Shown one piece after another: positions 35,902 through 42,529 of a stretch of 64,000 bases of DNA. The notes beneath the pieces are model-generated. The model saw only the letters and a program-made list of their open reading frames with translations, made no database searches and was not told the DNA's origin. Position 1 is the first letter of the stretch. Each line of letters begins with the position of its first letter. Source of the DNA: Bacteroidaceae bacterium (GTDB taxonomy: Bacteria; Bacteroidota; Bacteroidia; Bacteroidales; Bacteroidaceae). The stretch spans positions 1 through 64,000 of the forward strand of contig JAKSLR010000008.1 in assembly GCA_024401095.1 (NCBI GenBank), written 5' to 3'. The position numbers were made by a program, and so were the translations under genes.

Positions 35902-37107
35902 TTATGATTTTTTCATCAGGATCTTTCTCTTCAGCCACTCCCTTACAGGCATATCATATAATTTCATACATGCATAAGCCATCAGAATGGAAAGAATCAG
36001 AACAGCTACAAAGACAAATGCATTCTGTGCCCAGGTAGCGTCTTTATGGGTAGCCACCCAACTTTGCTGGACATAGACCAGAGAGAAATGGGTTAGATAA
36101 AGCGGATAAGAGATGTCTCCCAAGAACTTACAGATAGCAGAACTATGCTTGCCTTTAATCTTGCTGCCGGCACCCATGGCTACTATCAATGGGAACATGA
36201 GCAGAATGACAAAACTCTCATAAAGACCATTTATCCAAAGTGTATCGTTTGGACCAACCACCATGCTAAATGTCTCACGGTCAAAATGGGCGTCATTTAC
36301 GCCAAGTATTGGCATGCCAAGCAGGACAATGATAATGAGTGAGCACCACCAGAAACCGCCCTTGACTGGAATCAGCTTTCCCATTCTGCTGACTAATAAA
36401 CCTCCAAAGAAAGGATACATTAAGCGGGTTAAGGCTACACTTACTTCGCTCACTGTCAAGCTAAATCCACTGTTCACGGAATAGCGTGCCCATCGGTGTC
36501 CCCATAGACCTATGATATCAATGTTATTGGCCAAACAAAAACTGAAGACAGCACAAATCAGCACAAAGATGCTGAGGGCTACCTTATTAAACCTACGCAC
36601 GAAGAGTGCATAGATGAAATTGGCAAAATACTCGTAATGAAGGGTCCAGAATGTTCCACCCAGTGAGCTCACCTCGGCATAACCACGAATATCCCAAGCC
36701 TGAGGCAGTGGAATCATCAGACATTGCCAGAGGAATACACCGAAGAGTACCCATGGAGCTGTTTCGCGAACAATGGCAAATGCTGGCACTCCATCTGTGA
36801 AATAATAGAACAGCATTGCTAGAAAAGCTGCCAGAATCACCATAGGGTGGAGTCGTACCAGACGTCGTTTAATAAAACCCCATGTCGTCATTCTATCCCA
36901 TCGGTCATCATAGGCATAACCGATTACAAAACCAGACAGTGCAAAGAAAAAGTCAACAGCCAAATAGCCATGACCGATGACATTGGTTCGTCCACCATAA
37001 CTTTCAAAAAGATGGAAGCAGACTACTATGAAAGCTGCAACTCCACGTAAACCATCAAGGATTTCATAGTGTGGTTTAGATTCTAAGTAAATTTCTTGTT
37101 GTTTCAT
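35902..37107 (-). CDS. Membrane acyltransferase (OafA/YrhL, acyltransferase 3 family)
   Basis: 401 aa from ATG 37107. A longer frame starts at 37122, but that ATG lies at the predicted transcription start, so the shorter form is preferred. About ten membrane helices are visible. The family motif HYEILDGLRGVAAFIVVCFHLFE has the catalytic-type His, and a conserved Arg follows in FIKRRLVRLHPM. Members transfer acetyl or other acyl groups to cell-surface sugars. It lies between the efflux operon and the LytTR operon and has its own promoter and terminator; its promoter does not show the LytTR geometry. Confidence 0.88.
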   Translation of the reverse strand: MKQQEIYLESKPHYEILDGLRGVAAFIVVCFHLFESYGGRTNVIGHGYLAVDFFFALSGFVIGYAYDDRWDRMTTWGFIKRRLVRLHPMVILAAFLAMLFYYFTDGVPAFAIVRETAPWVLFGVFLWQCLMIPLPQAWDIRGYAEVSSLGGTFWTLHYEYFANFIYALFVRRFNKVALSIFVLICAVFSFCLANNIDIIGLWGHRWARYSVNSGFSLTVSEVSVALTRLMYPFFGGLLVSRMGKLIPVKGGFWWCSLIIIVLLGMPILGVNDAHFDRETFSMVVGPNDTLWINGLYESFVILLMFPLIVAMGAGSKIKGKHSSAICKFLGDISYPLYLTHFSLVYVQQSWVATHKDATWAQNAFVFVAVLILSILMAYACMKLYDMPVREWLKRKILMKKS

Positions 37108-37130
37108 TTGTATTATATTCAATTACGGAA

Positions 37131-37161
37131 CAAAAATAAATTTATTTTGGGATTTAATCAA
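37131..37161 (-). promoter_or_regulatory. Promoter of the acyltransferase gene
   Basis: On the minus strand: TTG (complement of 37159-37161), a 20-nt spacer, then TATTTTTG (complement of 37131-37138). RNA would start near 37125, which rules against the ATG at 37122 as the start codon. Confidence 0.65.
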
Positions 37162-37174
37162 GTATCTTGGTTGT

Positions 37175-37206
37175 TTTTGTCGAATAAAAACCTTATTTTG
37201 TCGAAG
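37175..37206 (+). promoter_or_regulatory. Candidate LytTR operator of the sensor-regulator operon
   Basis: Two direct repeats TTTTGTCGAA at 37175-37184 and 37196-37205, exactly 21 bp apart. Their GTCGA cores end 52 and 31 bp before the TA of the -7 box at 37235. This is the same geometry as at the TolC operon (52 and 32) and at 39205-39236 (52 and 31), suggesting autoregulation. Confidence 0.72.
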
Positions 37207-37212
37207 GTTTTA

Positions 37213-37242
37213 TTGCAGATAATATTTAAAGTTCTATTTTTG
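37213..37242 (+). promoter_or_regulatory. Promoter of the LytS/LytTR operon
   Basis: TTG (37213-37215), a 19-nt spacer, then TATTTTTG (37235-37242). The leader of about 60 nt holds a small hairpin (AGCCTA/TAGGCT, 37258-37273) followed by a T-rich run, and a second -7-like box TATCTTTG at 37293-37300. Confidence 0.7.
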
Positions 37243-37307
37243 TAGAGTGAAAAAAGATAGCCTATTGATAGGCTCTTGTTTTCAAGATTTCTTATCTTTG
37301 CAAAACC

Positions 37308-38372
37308 ATGAAAAATAAAAAACTTATTATTGAGCTATCAGATATTATTACATTAGTGGTGATTTTATTATTGATAATCATGATTCCTATGTTAATCATG
37401 GTTGCAATAGGTAATAGTTGGTCTAATGCATTTTTTCATTTGAAATATGCAATTCCACCACTATTTGTCTTAATTTCATTTTTTCTAATCAGTTATTATT
37501 TCCTGATTCCATCCTACTTAATCAAGAAACGTTCCACAAAAAAATATATTATATCTACTATTTTATGTTATTTTGTTTTAACTCTAGGAAGTAACCAACT
37601 CGGTACTTTTATATATTCCGAAATATATAATTTTGGTTTTCCCCAATTACCAACTGAAATTTTTATTGCTTTTCAATTATCCTTCGTATTGACTAATTTG
37701 CTGCTCATAGGAACGGCTATGTCTCTTCGTTTTAATCAGCGTAATCGTATGTTGGAACTGGAACAGGCACTGCAGTCAAAAGAGCAGGCTCAGAATGAGC
37801 TCATCCGTTTGAAAGGGCAGCTTAATCCACATTTTCTGTTCAATACCTTAAATAATATCTCATCGCTTTCTGCTTTCGATCCCGATGCTACTCAGGAAAG
37901 TATCAGTCGGTTGAGCGAAATGCTTCGTTATGTTCTCTATGATTCATCAGATGAAAAAGTGCCATTAAAAAAGGATGTAGAGTTCATGCAGAACTACATG
38001 AACCTTATGCAGATCAGGTATGAAGATACGCTGAAGCCAGAAGTAAGCATGAAGGTAAATCATCCAGATTTACAGATTTCACCTATGCTTTTCATATCTT
38101 TGCTGGAGAATGCCTATAAATATGGAGCCAGCAGCCTTCATCCTTGTACATTATCTGTGAAGTTGGAAGATGACGAAAAAGGTGTTGTACATTTCTGTAT
38201 TACCAACACTTTGCTTACAGAACAGGAAATGGCTAGCAAGAAAAAAGGAGGTTTGGGTTTAGTAAATCTTAAGAAGCGTTTGGATTTGCTATATCCAGAT
38301 AAGTACACCTTTACTTATGGAGAGAAAGAAGACAATTATTACCAAGCAGAAGTTTTCATATCATGCAACTGA
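37308..38372 (+). CDS. LytS-type sensor histidine kinase
   Basis: 354 aa. Four membrane helices in the first 135 residues and no separate extracellular sensor domain, then a short coiled coil and the His_kinase domain with phosphoacceptor H175 in LNPHFLFNTLNNISS. The ATPase part has SLLENAYKYG and GGLGLVNLKKRLDLLYP. Inner-membrane kinases of this class phosphorylate LytTR regulators; the partner gene overlaps its end by 10 nt. The few extracellular loops suggest sensing within the membrane, for example an envelope or amphiphile signal, which would fit control of an efflux pump. Confidence 0.93.
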   Translation: MKNKKLIIELSDIITLVVILLLIIMIPMLIMVAIGNSWSNAFFHLKYAIPPLFVLISFFLISYYFLIPSYLIKKRSTKKYIISTILCYFVLTLGSNQLGTFIYSEIYNFGFPQLPTEIFIAFQLSFVLTNLLLIGTAMSLRFNQRNRMLELEQALQSKEQAQNELIRLKGQLNPHFLFNTLNNISSLSAFDPDATQESISRLSEMLRYVLYDSSDEKVPLKKDVEFMQNYMNLMQIRYEDTLKPEVSMKVNHPDLQISPMLFISLLENAYKYGASSLHPCTLSVKLEDDEKGVVHFCITNTLLTEQEMASKKKGGLGLVNLKKRLDLLYPDKYTFTYGEKEDNYYQAEVFISCN

Positions 38373-39085
38373 ATTGTATTATAGTAGATGATGAGCCATT
38401 GGCTATCAAGCTGTTAAAGAATTTTGTGGAACGGACACCTTTCCTGGAATTGAAGGGTTCTTATCTGGATCCTATGGATGCTCTTACGCATCTTACCGAT
38501 GAGATACATCTTGTTTTCCTGGATATTAATATGCCAGGAATTACAGGCTTGGAACTTGGTAAACTTATTCCTAAGCCTACCAGAATCATCTATACTACAG
38601 CTTATAAGGAATATGCCTTTGAAAGCTATGAGGTAGAAGCTCTGGATTACTTGCTTAAGCCTATCAGTTATTCTAAATTCCTGAATGCTGTAACCAGAGC
38701 CAAGGTTTATTTTGAACAGCAGCTTGCGGCTTCAAAAGTGGATTCTTCTATACCGTCAGTACCTGTGGAGGACAAGGATTATATTTTCGTGAAATGTGAG
38801 TTCAAGCAGGTACGCATCGACTTGGATAAGATCTTGTTTGTAAGTGGTATGCGTGATTATGTGCGAATTCATTTAAAGGGAGAGAAGATTCCGGTTACAG
38901 CACTTTCTACCATGAAAGCTATAGAAGAAAAACTAAAGGAACCGCGTTTCATGCGTGTACATCGCTCCTACATTGTGGCAATGGACAAGATAGAAAGTGT
39001 GGAGCGCAATTGTATCTCTATTGCGGGTGAGGTTATTCCAATCTCTTTAGCTAATCAAGATCATTTCTTTGAACTCATGAAATAA
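38363..39085 (+). CDS. LytTR-family response regulator
   Basis: 240 aa. Receiver domain with the acidic pocket at IIVDDEP, phosphoacceptor D54 in VFLDINMPG, T79 and K99, then a linker and a LytTR DNA-binding domain (about 138-238) with VRIHLKGEKIPV and RFMRVHRSYIVAMDKI. It overlaps the kinase gene by 10 nt and is surely its partner. LytTR proteins bind direct repeats one helical double-turn apart; such repeats with a TTTGTCGA core lie before this operon, before the TolC operon and at 39205-39236. Confidence 0.95.
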   Translation: MQLNCIIVDDEPLAIKLLKNFVERTPFLELKGSYLDPMDALTHLTDEIHLVFLDINMPGITGLELGKLIPKPTRIIYTTAYKEYAFESYEVEALDYLLKPISYSKFLNAVTRAKVYFEQQLAASKVDSSIPSVPVEDKDYIFVKCEFKQVRIDLDKILFVSGMRDYVRIHLKGEKIPVTALSTMKAIEEKLKEPRFMRVHRSYIVAMDKIESVERNCISIAGEVIPISLANQDHFFELMK

Positions 39086-39162
39086 AATAAAAGAGAAGCA
39101 CTTCGCTGTGCCTCTCTTTTTTTACCTTAAATCTAATAACTATACAAAATACCTTAATTTTC
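39083..39162 (-). ncRNA. Candidate LytTR-controlled small RNA of about 80 nt
   Basis: A leftward unit made of a candidate operator (39205-39236), -7 box TATATTTG (39169-39176 on the minus strand) and a hairpin with T-rich tail (39089-39120). The 40-nt body between promoter and hairpin has no reading frame. The hairpin stem contains one G-U pair as minus-strand RNA, but an A-C mismatch as plus-strand RNA, so selection seems to have preserved the minus-strand form. The 5' part is A/U-rich and unpaired, as in many base-pairing RNAs. Not recognised as a known family. Confidence 0.42.
39089..39121. terminator. Hairpin terminator after the LytTR gene, also fitting a leftward small RNA
   Basis: AGAGAAGCAC (39092-39101), loop TTCGCT, then GTGCCTCTCT (39108-39117), with A and T runs on both sides. 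It begins 4 nt after the regulator stop codon. The stem is fully paired only when read as minus-strand RNA. Confidence 0.85.
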
Positions 39163-39168
39163 TAATTG

Positions 39169-39176
39169 CAAATATA
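39169..39176 (-). promoter_or_regulatory. Leftward -7 box (TATATTTG) with no gene downstream
   Basis: An exact TAnnTTTG on the minus strand. It has the same spacing to upstream TCGAC repeats as the LytTR and TolC operon promoters. No TTG at -33, consistent with activation. Confidence 0.5.
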
Positions 39177-39204
39177 AGAAAGTGTTTTCTTTTTTTAAAT
39201 AGTT

Positions 39205-39236
39205 ATTCGACAAACGGGGATTTTTAATCGACGAAA
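39205..39236 (-). promoter_or_regulatory. Third candidate LytTR operator
   Basis: ATTCGACAAA (39205-39214) and AATCGACGAA (39226-39235), 21 bp apart. Cores start 31 and 52 bp from the -7 box at 39176. It lies between two 3' ends (regulator and DASS transporter), where an operator is unexpected unless the leftward transcript exists. Confidence 0.6.
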
Positions 39237-39250
39237 TCTGTTCATTTTAA

Positions 39251-39282
39251 AAATCCTCCCCTGTAAAAGGTGGGGAGGATTT
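39251..39282 (-). terminator. Terminator of the DASS transporter gene
   Basis: AAATCCTCCCC (39251-39261) pairs perfectly with GGGGAGGATTT (39272-39282). Followed on the minus strand by TTTTTAAAA. It lies 22 nt after the stop at 39304. Confidence 0.9.
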
Positions 39283-39303
39283 CTCTATTGTTTTCATTCT
39301 GAA

Positions 39304-40821
39304 TTACATCAGTCCACTGGTTCCGGCTAGAATAAGCATTGCATATCCTAATACCAGACCGCAGATACCCATAATCAGACCCACCTTAATCATGTATTTC
39401 TGTTCAATCAAGCCTGTAGCGTGTGCCAAGGCATTTGGTGGGGTAGAAATAGGCAGTACCATAGCCAATGATGAACCCAATGCTACACCGATGAGCAGTG
39501 TGGATACACCACCTAATGGTGCCAGATTTTCTGCAGCCGACATACCTGCCATGGCCAGAATAGGTACCAGAAGATTGGCAGTTGCTGTGTGAGAGATGAA
39601 GTTGGCCATAGCATAGCAGAGTACACCAGAGCCGATGATCATCAATATAGGTGACCAAGTATTGAATGGAATAGTCTCAATCAAATGAGTTGCCAAACCT
39701 GTATCTTGCAAAGCTACTCCTAATGCAAAACCACCAGCTACCATCCACAGAACGGACCAGTTGATTTCTTCCAAGTCTGTACGTGTAATGATTCCTCCCA
39801 GACAGAAAGCACCTACAGGTAACATGGCTACCACATTGGAGTTTACACCCGATACCTTATCGGTCATCCACAATAATATTGTGATAATGAATACAACGTA
39901 AACCAACTTATCTTGCCATGGTTTCAGTGTACGTTCCATGCTGTCTTCAATCTTCAACTCAATGGTTTTCTGGGTGAATGGGAAAAGGAACAGCAAGACT
40001 CTCCATGCGATGAACAGCAATAAGATAGCCAGTGGGAACATGAACATCATCCACTGACCGAAACCAATGTTCATATTCATTCCTTCAGGGTCATTCAGGA
40101 ATTTCAGTGCAATGGCATTTGGAGGTGTACCGATAGGGGTTCCAATACCACCAATATTGGCACCAATAGGAATAGCCATGGCCAGACAAATCTTTCCTTT
40201 TCCGCTAGCTGGAAGTGATTTCAATACTGGAGCCAAAAAGGTCAGCATCATGGCTGCTGTTGCAGTATTTGAAAGGAACATGGAGAAGATACCGGTTACA
40301 AGCAAGAAACCCAGTACCACATTCTCAGACTTAGTTCCAAATGGCTTTAGCAGTATTCTTGCCAGCTTTACATCCAATCCACTTTTGGTAGCTGCAATGG
40401 CCAGAATGAATCCACCAATAAACAGCATGATAATAGGATCAGAGAAACAAGCCATAATCTTTTTATAAGAAAGGAGTGTTCCAAGTGCTTCTGGTTCATA
40501 GCCTTGGCTCATGCACCAGAGACTAGAATCACTGGCACAGAAAAGAAGCAGTACAATGATGGTTACAGAAGTGTTCCATGCAGGAACGGCCTCCATGATC
40601 CACATCAAGGTAGCAAAACAGAATAGTGCAATAGTGCGTTGTTCTACTACAGTAAGGTTAGGAATTCCAAAAAAGGTAGCTGGAAGATTCCACAGGACAA
40701 TTAACAGTAAAGTTGCAATGATCAGTTTGATCAGTCGCTTGTTTCTGGTAGCTTCACGTATTGTCTGTTTTGCAGAGCGACGTTGCTGTTCCAGATTGTA
40801 GCCAATGAAGTTTTTAAACAT
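39304..40821 (-). CDS. DASS/SLC13-family dicarboxylate or anion transporter
   Basis: 505 aa, 11-13 hydrophobic helices. DASS signatures include SNTATAAMMLTFLAPV and ANIGGIGTPIGTPPNAIAL in the first half and SHTATANLLVPILA plus LPISTPPNALAHATG in the second, the paired SNT-type substrate and sodium sites. It probably imports succinate or related dicarboxylates with sodium, or sulfate; exchange is possible. A LysR-type regulator is divergent and a 45-aa membrane protein is encoded just upstream on the same strand, with a terminator hairpin between them (40847-40886). Confidence 0.9.
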   Translation of the reverse strand: MFKNFIGYNLEQQRRSAKQTIREATRNKRLIKLIIATLLLIVLWNLPATFFGIPNLTVVEQRTIALFCFATLMWIMEAVPAWNTSVTIIVLLLFCASDSSLWCMSQGYEPEALGTLLSYKKIMACFSDPIIMLFIGGFILAIAATKSGLDVKLARILLKPFGTKSENVVLGFLLVTGIFSMFLSNTATAAMMLTFLAPVLKSLPASGKGKICLAMAIPIGANIGGIGTPIGTPPNAIALKFLNDPEGMNMNIGFGQWMMFMFPLAILLLFIAWRVLLFLFPFTQKTIELKIEDSMERTLKPWQDKLVYVVFIITILLWMTDKVSGVNSNVVAMLPVGAFCLGGIITRTDLEEINWSVLWMVAGGFALGVALQDTGLATHLIETIPFNTWSPILMIIGSGVLCYAMANFISHTATANLLVPILAMAGMSAAENLAPLGGVSTLLIGVALGSSLAMVLPISTPPNALAHATGLIEQKYMIKVGLIMGICGLVLGYAMLILAGTSGLM

Positions 40822-40846
40822 AGTTTTATATTGTTTGGTTTTTCTC

Positions 40847-40886
40847 CAAAAAAAGAGAAAGCAAGCGGCTCACGCAGCCTGCTTTC
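40847..40886 (-). terminator. Terminator or attenuator between the small membrane protein and the DASS transporter
   Basis: On the minus strand GAAAGCAGGC, a 7-nt loop, then GCC, a 3-nt bulge and TGCTTTC, followed by TCTTTTTTT. It would end transcripts of the 45-aa gene; read-through would be needed to reach the transporter, unless that gene has its own promoter. Confidence 0.7.
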
Positions 40887-40933
40887 CAATATAAATTAAT
40901 CTAACACACTCCCAATGATAAGGAGTTTTATCT

Positions 40934-41071
40934 TTAAATCATAACAGTGTCTTGGTCTTCACCAATGTAAAGCTTTTCAGCTGTTTTGCTGGCCTTGACC
41001 TTAACGTAAAAATGTGTACTGACAGTAATTATCATCACGAATGGTACAATGTATAAAATGGATGTAATCAT
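40934..41071 (-). CDS. Small single-pass membrane protein (45 aa)
   Basis: Reading leftward from ATG 41071: one hydrophobic helix (residues about 5-18, ILYIVPFVMIITVS) preceded by almost no polar residues, then a basic stretch (YVKVKASKTAEKL) and an acidic tail (IGEDQDTVMI). This charge pattern suits a small inner-membrane protein with its C-terminus in the cytoplasm. It has a -7 box TACTTTTG at 41104-41111 and its own hairpin terminator downstream. It lies upstream of the DASS transporter on the same strand and facing the LysR gene, so an accessory or regulatory subunit of the transporter is a plausible guess. No family was recognised. Confidence 0.6.
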   Translation of the reverse strand: MITSILYIVPFVMIITVSTHFYVKVKASKTAEKLYIGEDQDTVMI

Positions 41072-41103
41072 TTTTAATATAGTTTTATTTGTTTTTCCGA
41101 TTG

Positions 41104-41111
41104 CAAAAGTA
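41104..41111 (-). promoter_or_regulatory. Promoter -7 box (TACTTTTG) for the small membrane protein and transporter
   Basis: An exact TAnnTTTG on the minus strand, 32 nt before the ATG at 41071. No TTG at -33; the inverted repeats at 41156-41245 lie just upstream. Confidence 0.6.
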
Positions 41112-41155
41112 GAGACCTTTTATTATGTGTTCTATCGTTCAAAATGTTTTGTTTA

Positions 41156-41245
41156 GATAGCTGCTATCGTCAGAACACTATCTCAATAACCGATAACAAC
41201 TATCCGGTTTCGCAATCGGTATAACAGATAGCCGTTATCTGTTAT
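41156..41245. promoter_or_regulatory. Cluster of three inverted repeats, candidate LysR operators
   Basis: Three imperfect palindromes lie between the divergent promoters: GATAGCTGCTATC (41156-41168), a weaker ACCGATA/TATCCGGT pair (41190-41209), and ATAACAGATA with TATCTGTTAT separated by 5 nt (41221-41245). They share GATA/TATC cores. Position and form fit recognition and activation sites of the adjacent LysR-type regulator. Confidence 0.6.
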
Positions 41246-41282
41246 TAATGGATTTTATAAAAACAGATTAAAAAAAAATGTT

Positions 41283-41290
41283 TACTTTTG
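41283..41290 (+). promoter_or_regulatory. Promoter -7 box (TACTTTTG) for the LysR gene
   Basis: An exact TAnnTTTG 19 nt before the ATG at 41310. Confidence 0.55.
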
Positions 41291-41309
41291 CACCAAAATT
41301 TCAAGATAT

Positions 41310-42212
41310 ATGGAACTACGTCAACTAAGATATTTTGTAAAAGTTGCTGAGTTAGCTTCATTTTCAGAGGCCTCCCGTCAGCTGCATATTTCACAGAGTA
41401 CTATTTCTCAGCAGATTAAGCAGCTGGAAGATGAACTGAATGTCTCTCTCTTGGTGCGCGATTCACATAGCGTACGGTTAAGTGATATTGGTCTGGCTTT
41501 TTTACCCCAAGCTCAGAAGACGTTACGTGAGGCTTCTACCTGTCTGGATAAGATTCATGATGTACAACAGCTCGGAATAGGTGAACTGAATGTGGGTACC
41601 ACTATTACCTTTACACCACTATTGCGTGAAACTGTTCAGGAATTCATGAAATTATATCCGCGTGTAAAATTGAATATATGTAGTTATCCCATGGAGACCT
41701 TAATGCGAATGTTGGATCGTGAGCAGATAGATTTGGCATTGAGCTATAAGTCGACAGAGATTTATCCTGAAATTGAATCGCATATTCTTTTCGATAACCG
41801 TCTGGTGCTTGTAGTGGATAAGAATCATCCTTTGGCACATTCTAGAAGTGTCCGTTTCAGTGATCTTGAAAAGTATTCACTTATCCTTCCAGCCAAAGGA
41901 TTACAGGCGCGTAGTGCATTCGACCGATTGATTGAAGACCGTGACTATCGTTTTGATGTTCGTGCTGAAATTAACGATGTGAACTTGCTGATGGAAATTT
42001 TGCGTGGAACTTGTTATTGTTCCGTTCTTTCCGAAGCTACCGCCAAGAGAATGAATGATATTGTAAGTGTTCCGCTGGATCAGGTAGGTACTTCAATGGA
42101 AGGTTCTTTTCATGTAAAGAAGGGTTGTTATACAAAGACTGCCACTAAAGAATTCCTTCGTCTCCTGTGTGAAACTCGTCCGTATGGACTGGCAATGATG
42201 GATTTGCTTTGA
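41310..42212 (+). CDS. LysR-family transcriptional regulator
   Basis: 300 aa. The N-terminal winged helix-turn-helix (residues 1-60) has MELRQLRYFVKVAELASFSEASRQLHIS-type sequence and SQQIKQLEDEL. The effector-binding domain (about 90-300) begins GELNVGTTITFTPLL and includes LVVDKNHPLA. It is of the CynR/CysB-like group. It is divergent from the small membrane protein and DASS transporter and probably controls them in response to a dicarboxylate or related anion through the inverted repeats at 41156-41245. Confidence 0.92.
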   Translation: MELRQLRYFVKVAELASFSEASRQLHISQSTISQQIKQLEDELNVSLLVRDSHSVRLSDIGLAFLPQAQKTLREASTCLDKIHDVQQLGIGELNVGTTITFTPLLRETVQEFMKLYPRVKLNICSYPMETLMRMLDREQIDLALSYKSTEIYPEIESHILFDNRLVLVVDKNHPLAHSRSVRFSDLEKYSLILPAKGLQARSAFDRLIEDRDYRFDVRAEINDVNLLMEILRGTCYCSVLSEATAKRMNDIVSVPLDQVGTSMEGSFHVKKGCYTKTATKEFLRLLCETRPYGLAMMDLL

Positions 42213-42219
42213 TTTTTTA

Positions 42220-42362
42220 CGTATCACTCTCGTATCATTCTCGTATCATTCCCGTATAGTTTCCGTATCGATCCCGTATCGGTTGCCGTTCGGTTGCCGT
42301 TCGGTTCCGTATCAAACCCGTATCGTCCTTCGTTACAACTTCGTTCAATCACGTATAATTTA
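42220..42362 (+). repeat. Imperfect tandem array with 11-bp period (13 units)
   Basis: Starting 7 bp after the LysR stop codon, units of 11 bp each begin CGTAT or CCGTT: for example CGTATCACTCT, CGTATCATTCT, CGTATCATTCC, CGTATCGATCC, CCGTTCGGTTG. Of 13 units, eleven are exactly 11 bp, one is 10 and one is 12. The sequence changes between units while the period and first bases are kept. No reading frame follows the period. Confidence 0.85.
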
Positions 42363-42409
42363 CGCTTCCAGAAGCGAAAACGAACGGAGAGCGAACGGAA
42401 AATGAACGG
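42363..42409 (-). repeat. Palindromic centre and inverted arm of the 11-bp array
   Basis: CGCTTC CA GAAGCG (42363-42376) forms a palindrome. It is followed by three contiguous 11-bp units in the opposite direction (42377-42387, 42388-42398, 42399-42409), each reading CCGTTC plus five variable bases on the minus strand. The whole can fold back on the end of the forward array. Confidence 0.8.
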
Positions 42410-42468
42410 AGAAAGAGCAACCTAATAAGGAATTTATAACGAAGTTTTATCGGTTTTATATAAATAAT

Positions 42469-42507
42469 AAAGCCTCGGTTCACCATAAAGACAGTGGCCG
42501 AGGCTTT
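42469..42507 (-). terminator. Terminator of the GH106 gene
   Basis: AAAGCCTCGG (42469-42478) pairs with CCGAGGCTTT (42498-42507); a short CAC/GTG pair extends the stem. Followed on the minus strand by a T-rich run. It lies 22 nt after the GH106 stop. Confidence 0.85.
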
Positions 42508-42529
42508 GTTTAATGTTAAGGATTTAACA

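Noticed and set aside
37108-37122. ATG 37122 as start of the acyltransferase
   Set aside because: It is only 9 nt after the -7 box and so lies at the predicted RNA start; ATG 37107 is more likely.
37131-37206. TTTGTCGA repeats as operator of the acyltransferase
   Set aside because: Relative to that gene's -7 box the distance (41 bp) and the orientation differ from the other sites, whereas they match exactly for the LytS promoter.
42220-42409. 11-bp repeat array considered as a CRISPR array
   Set aside because: Units are only 11 bp, directly adjacent, variable in sequence and without spacers; no cas genes are present.
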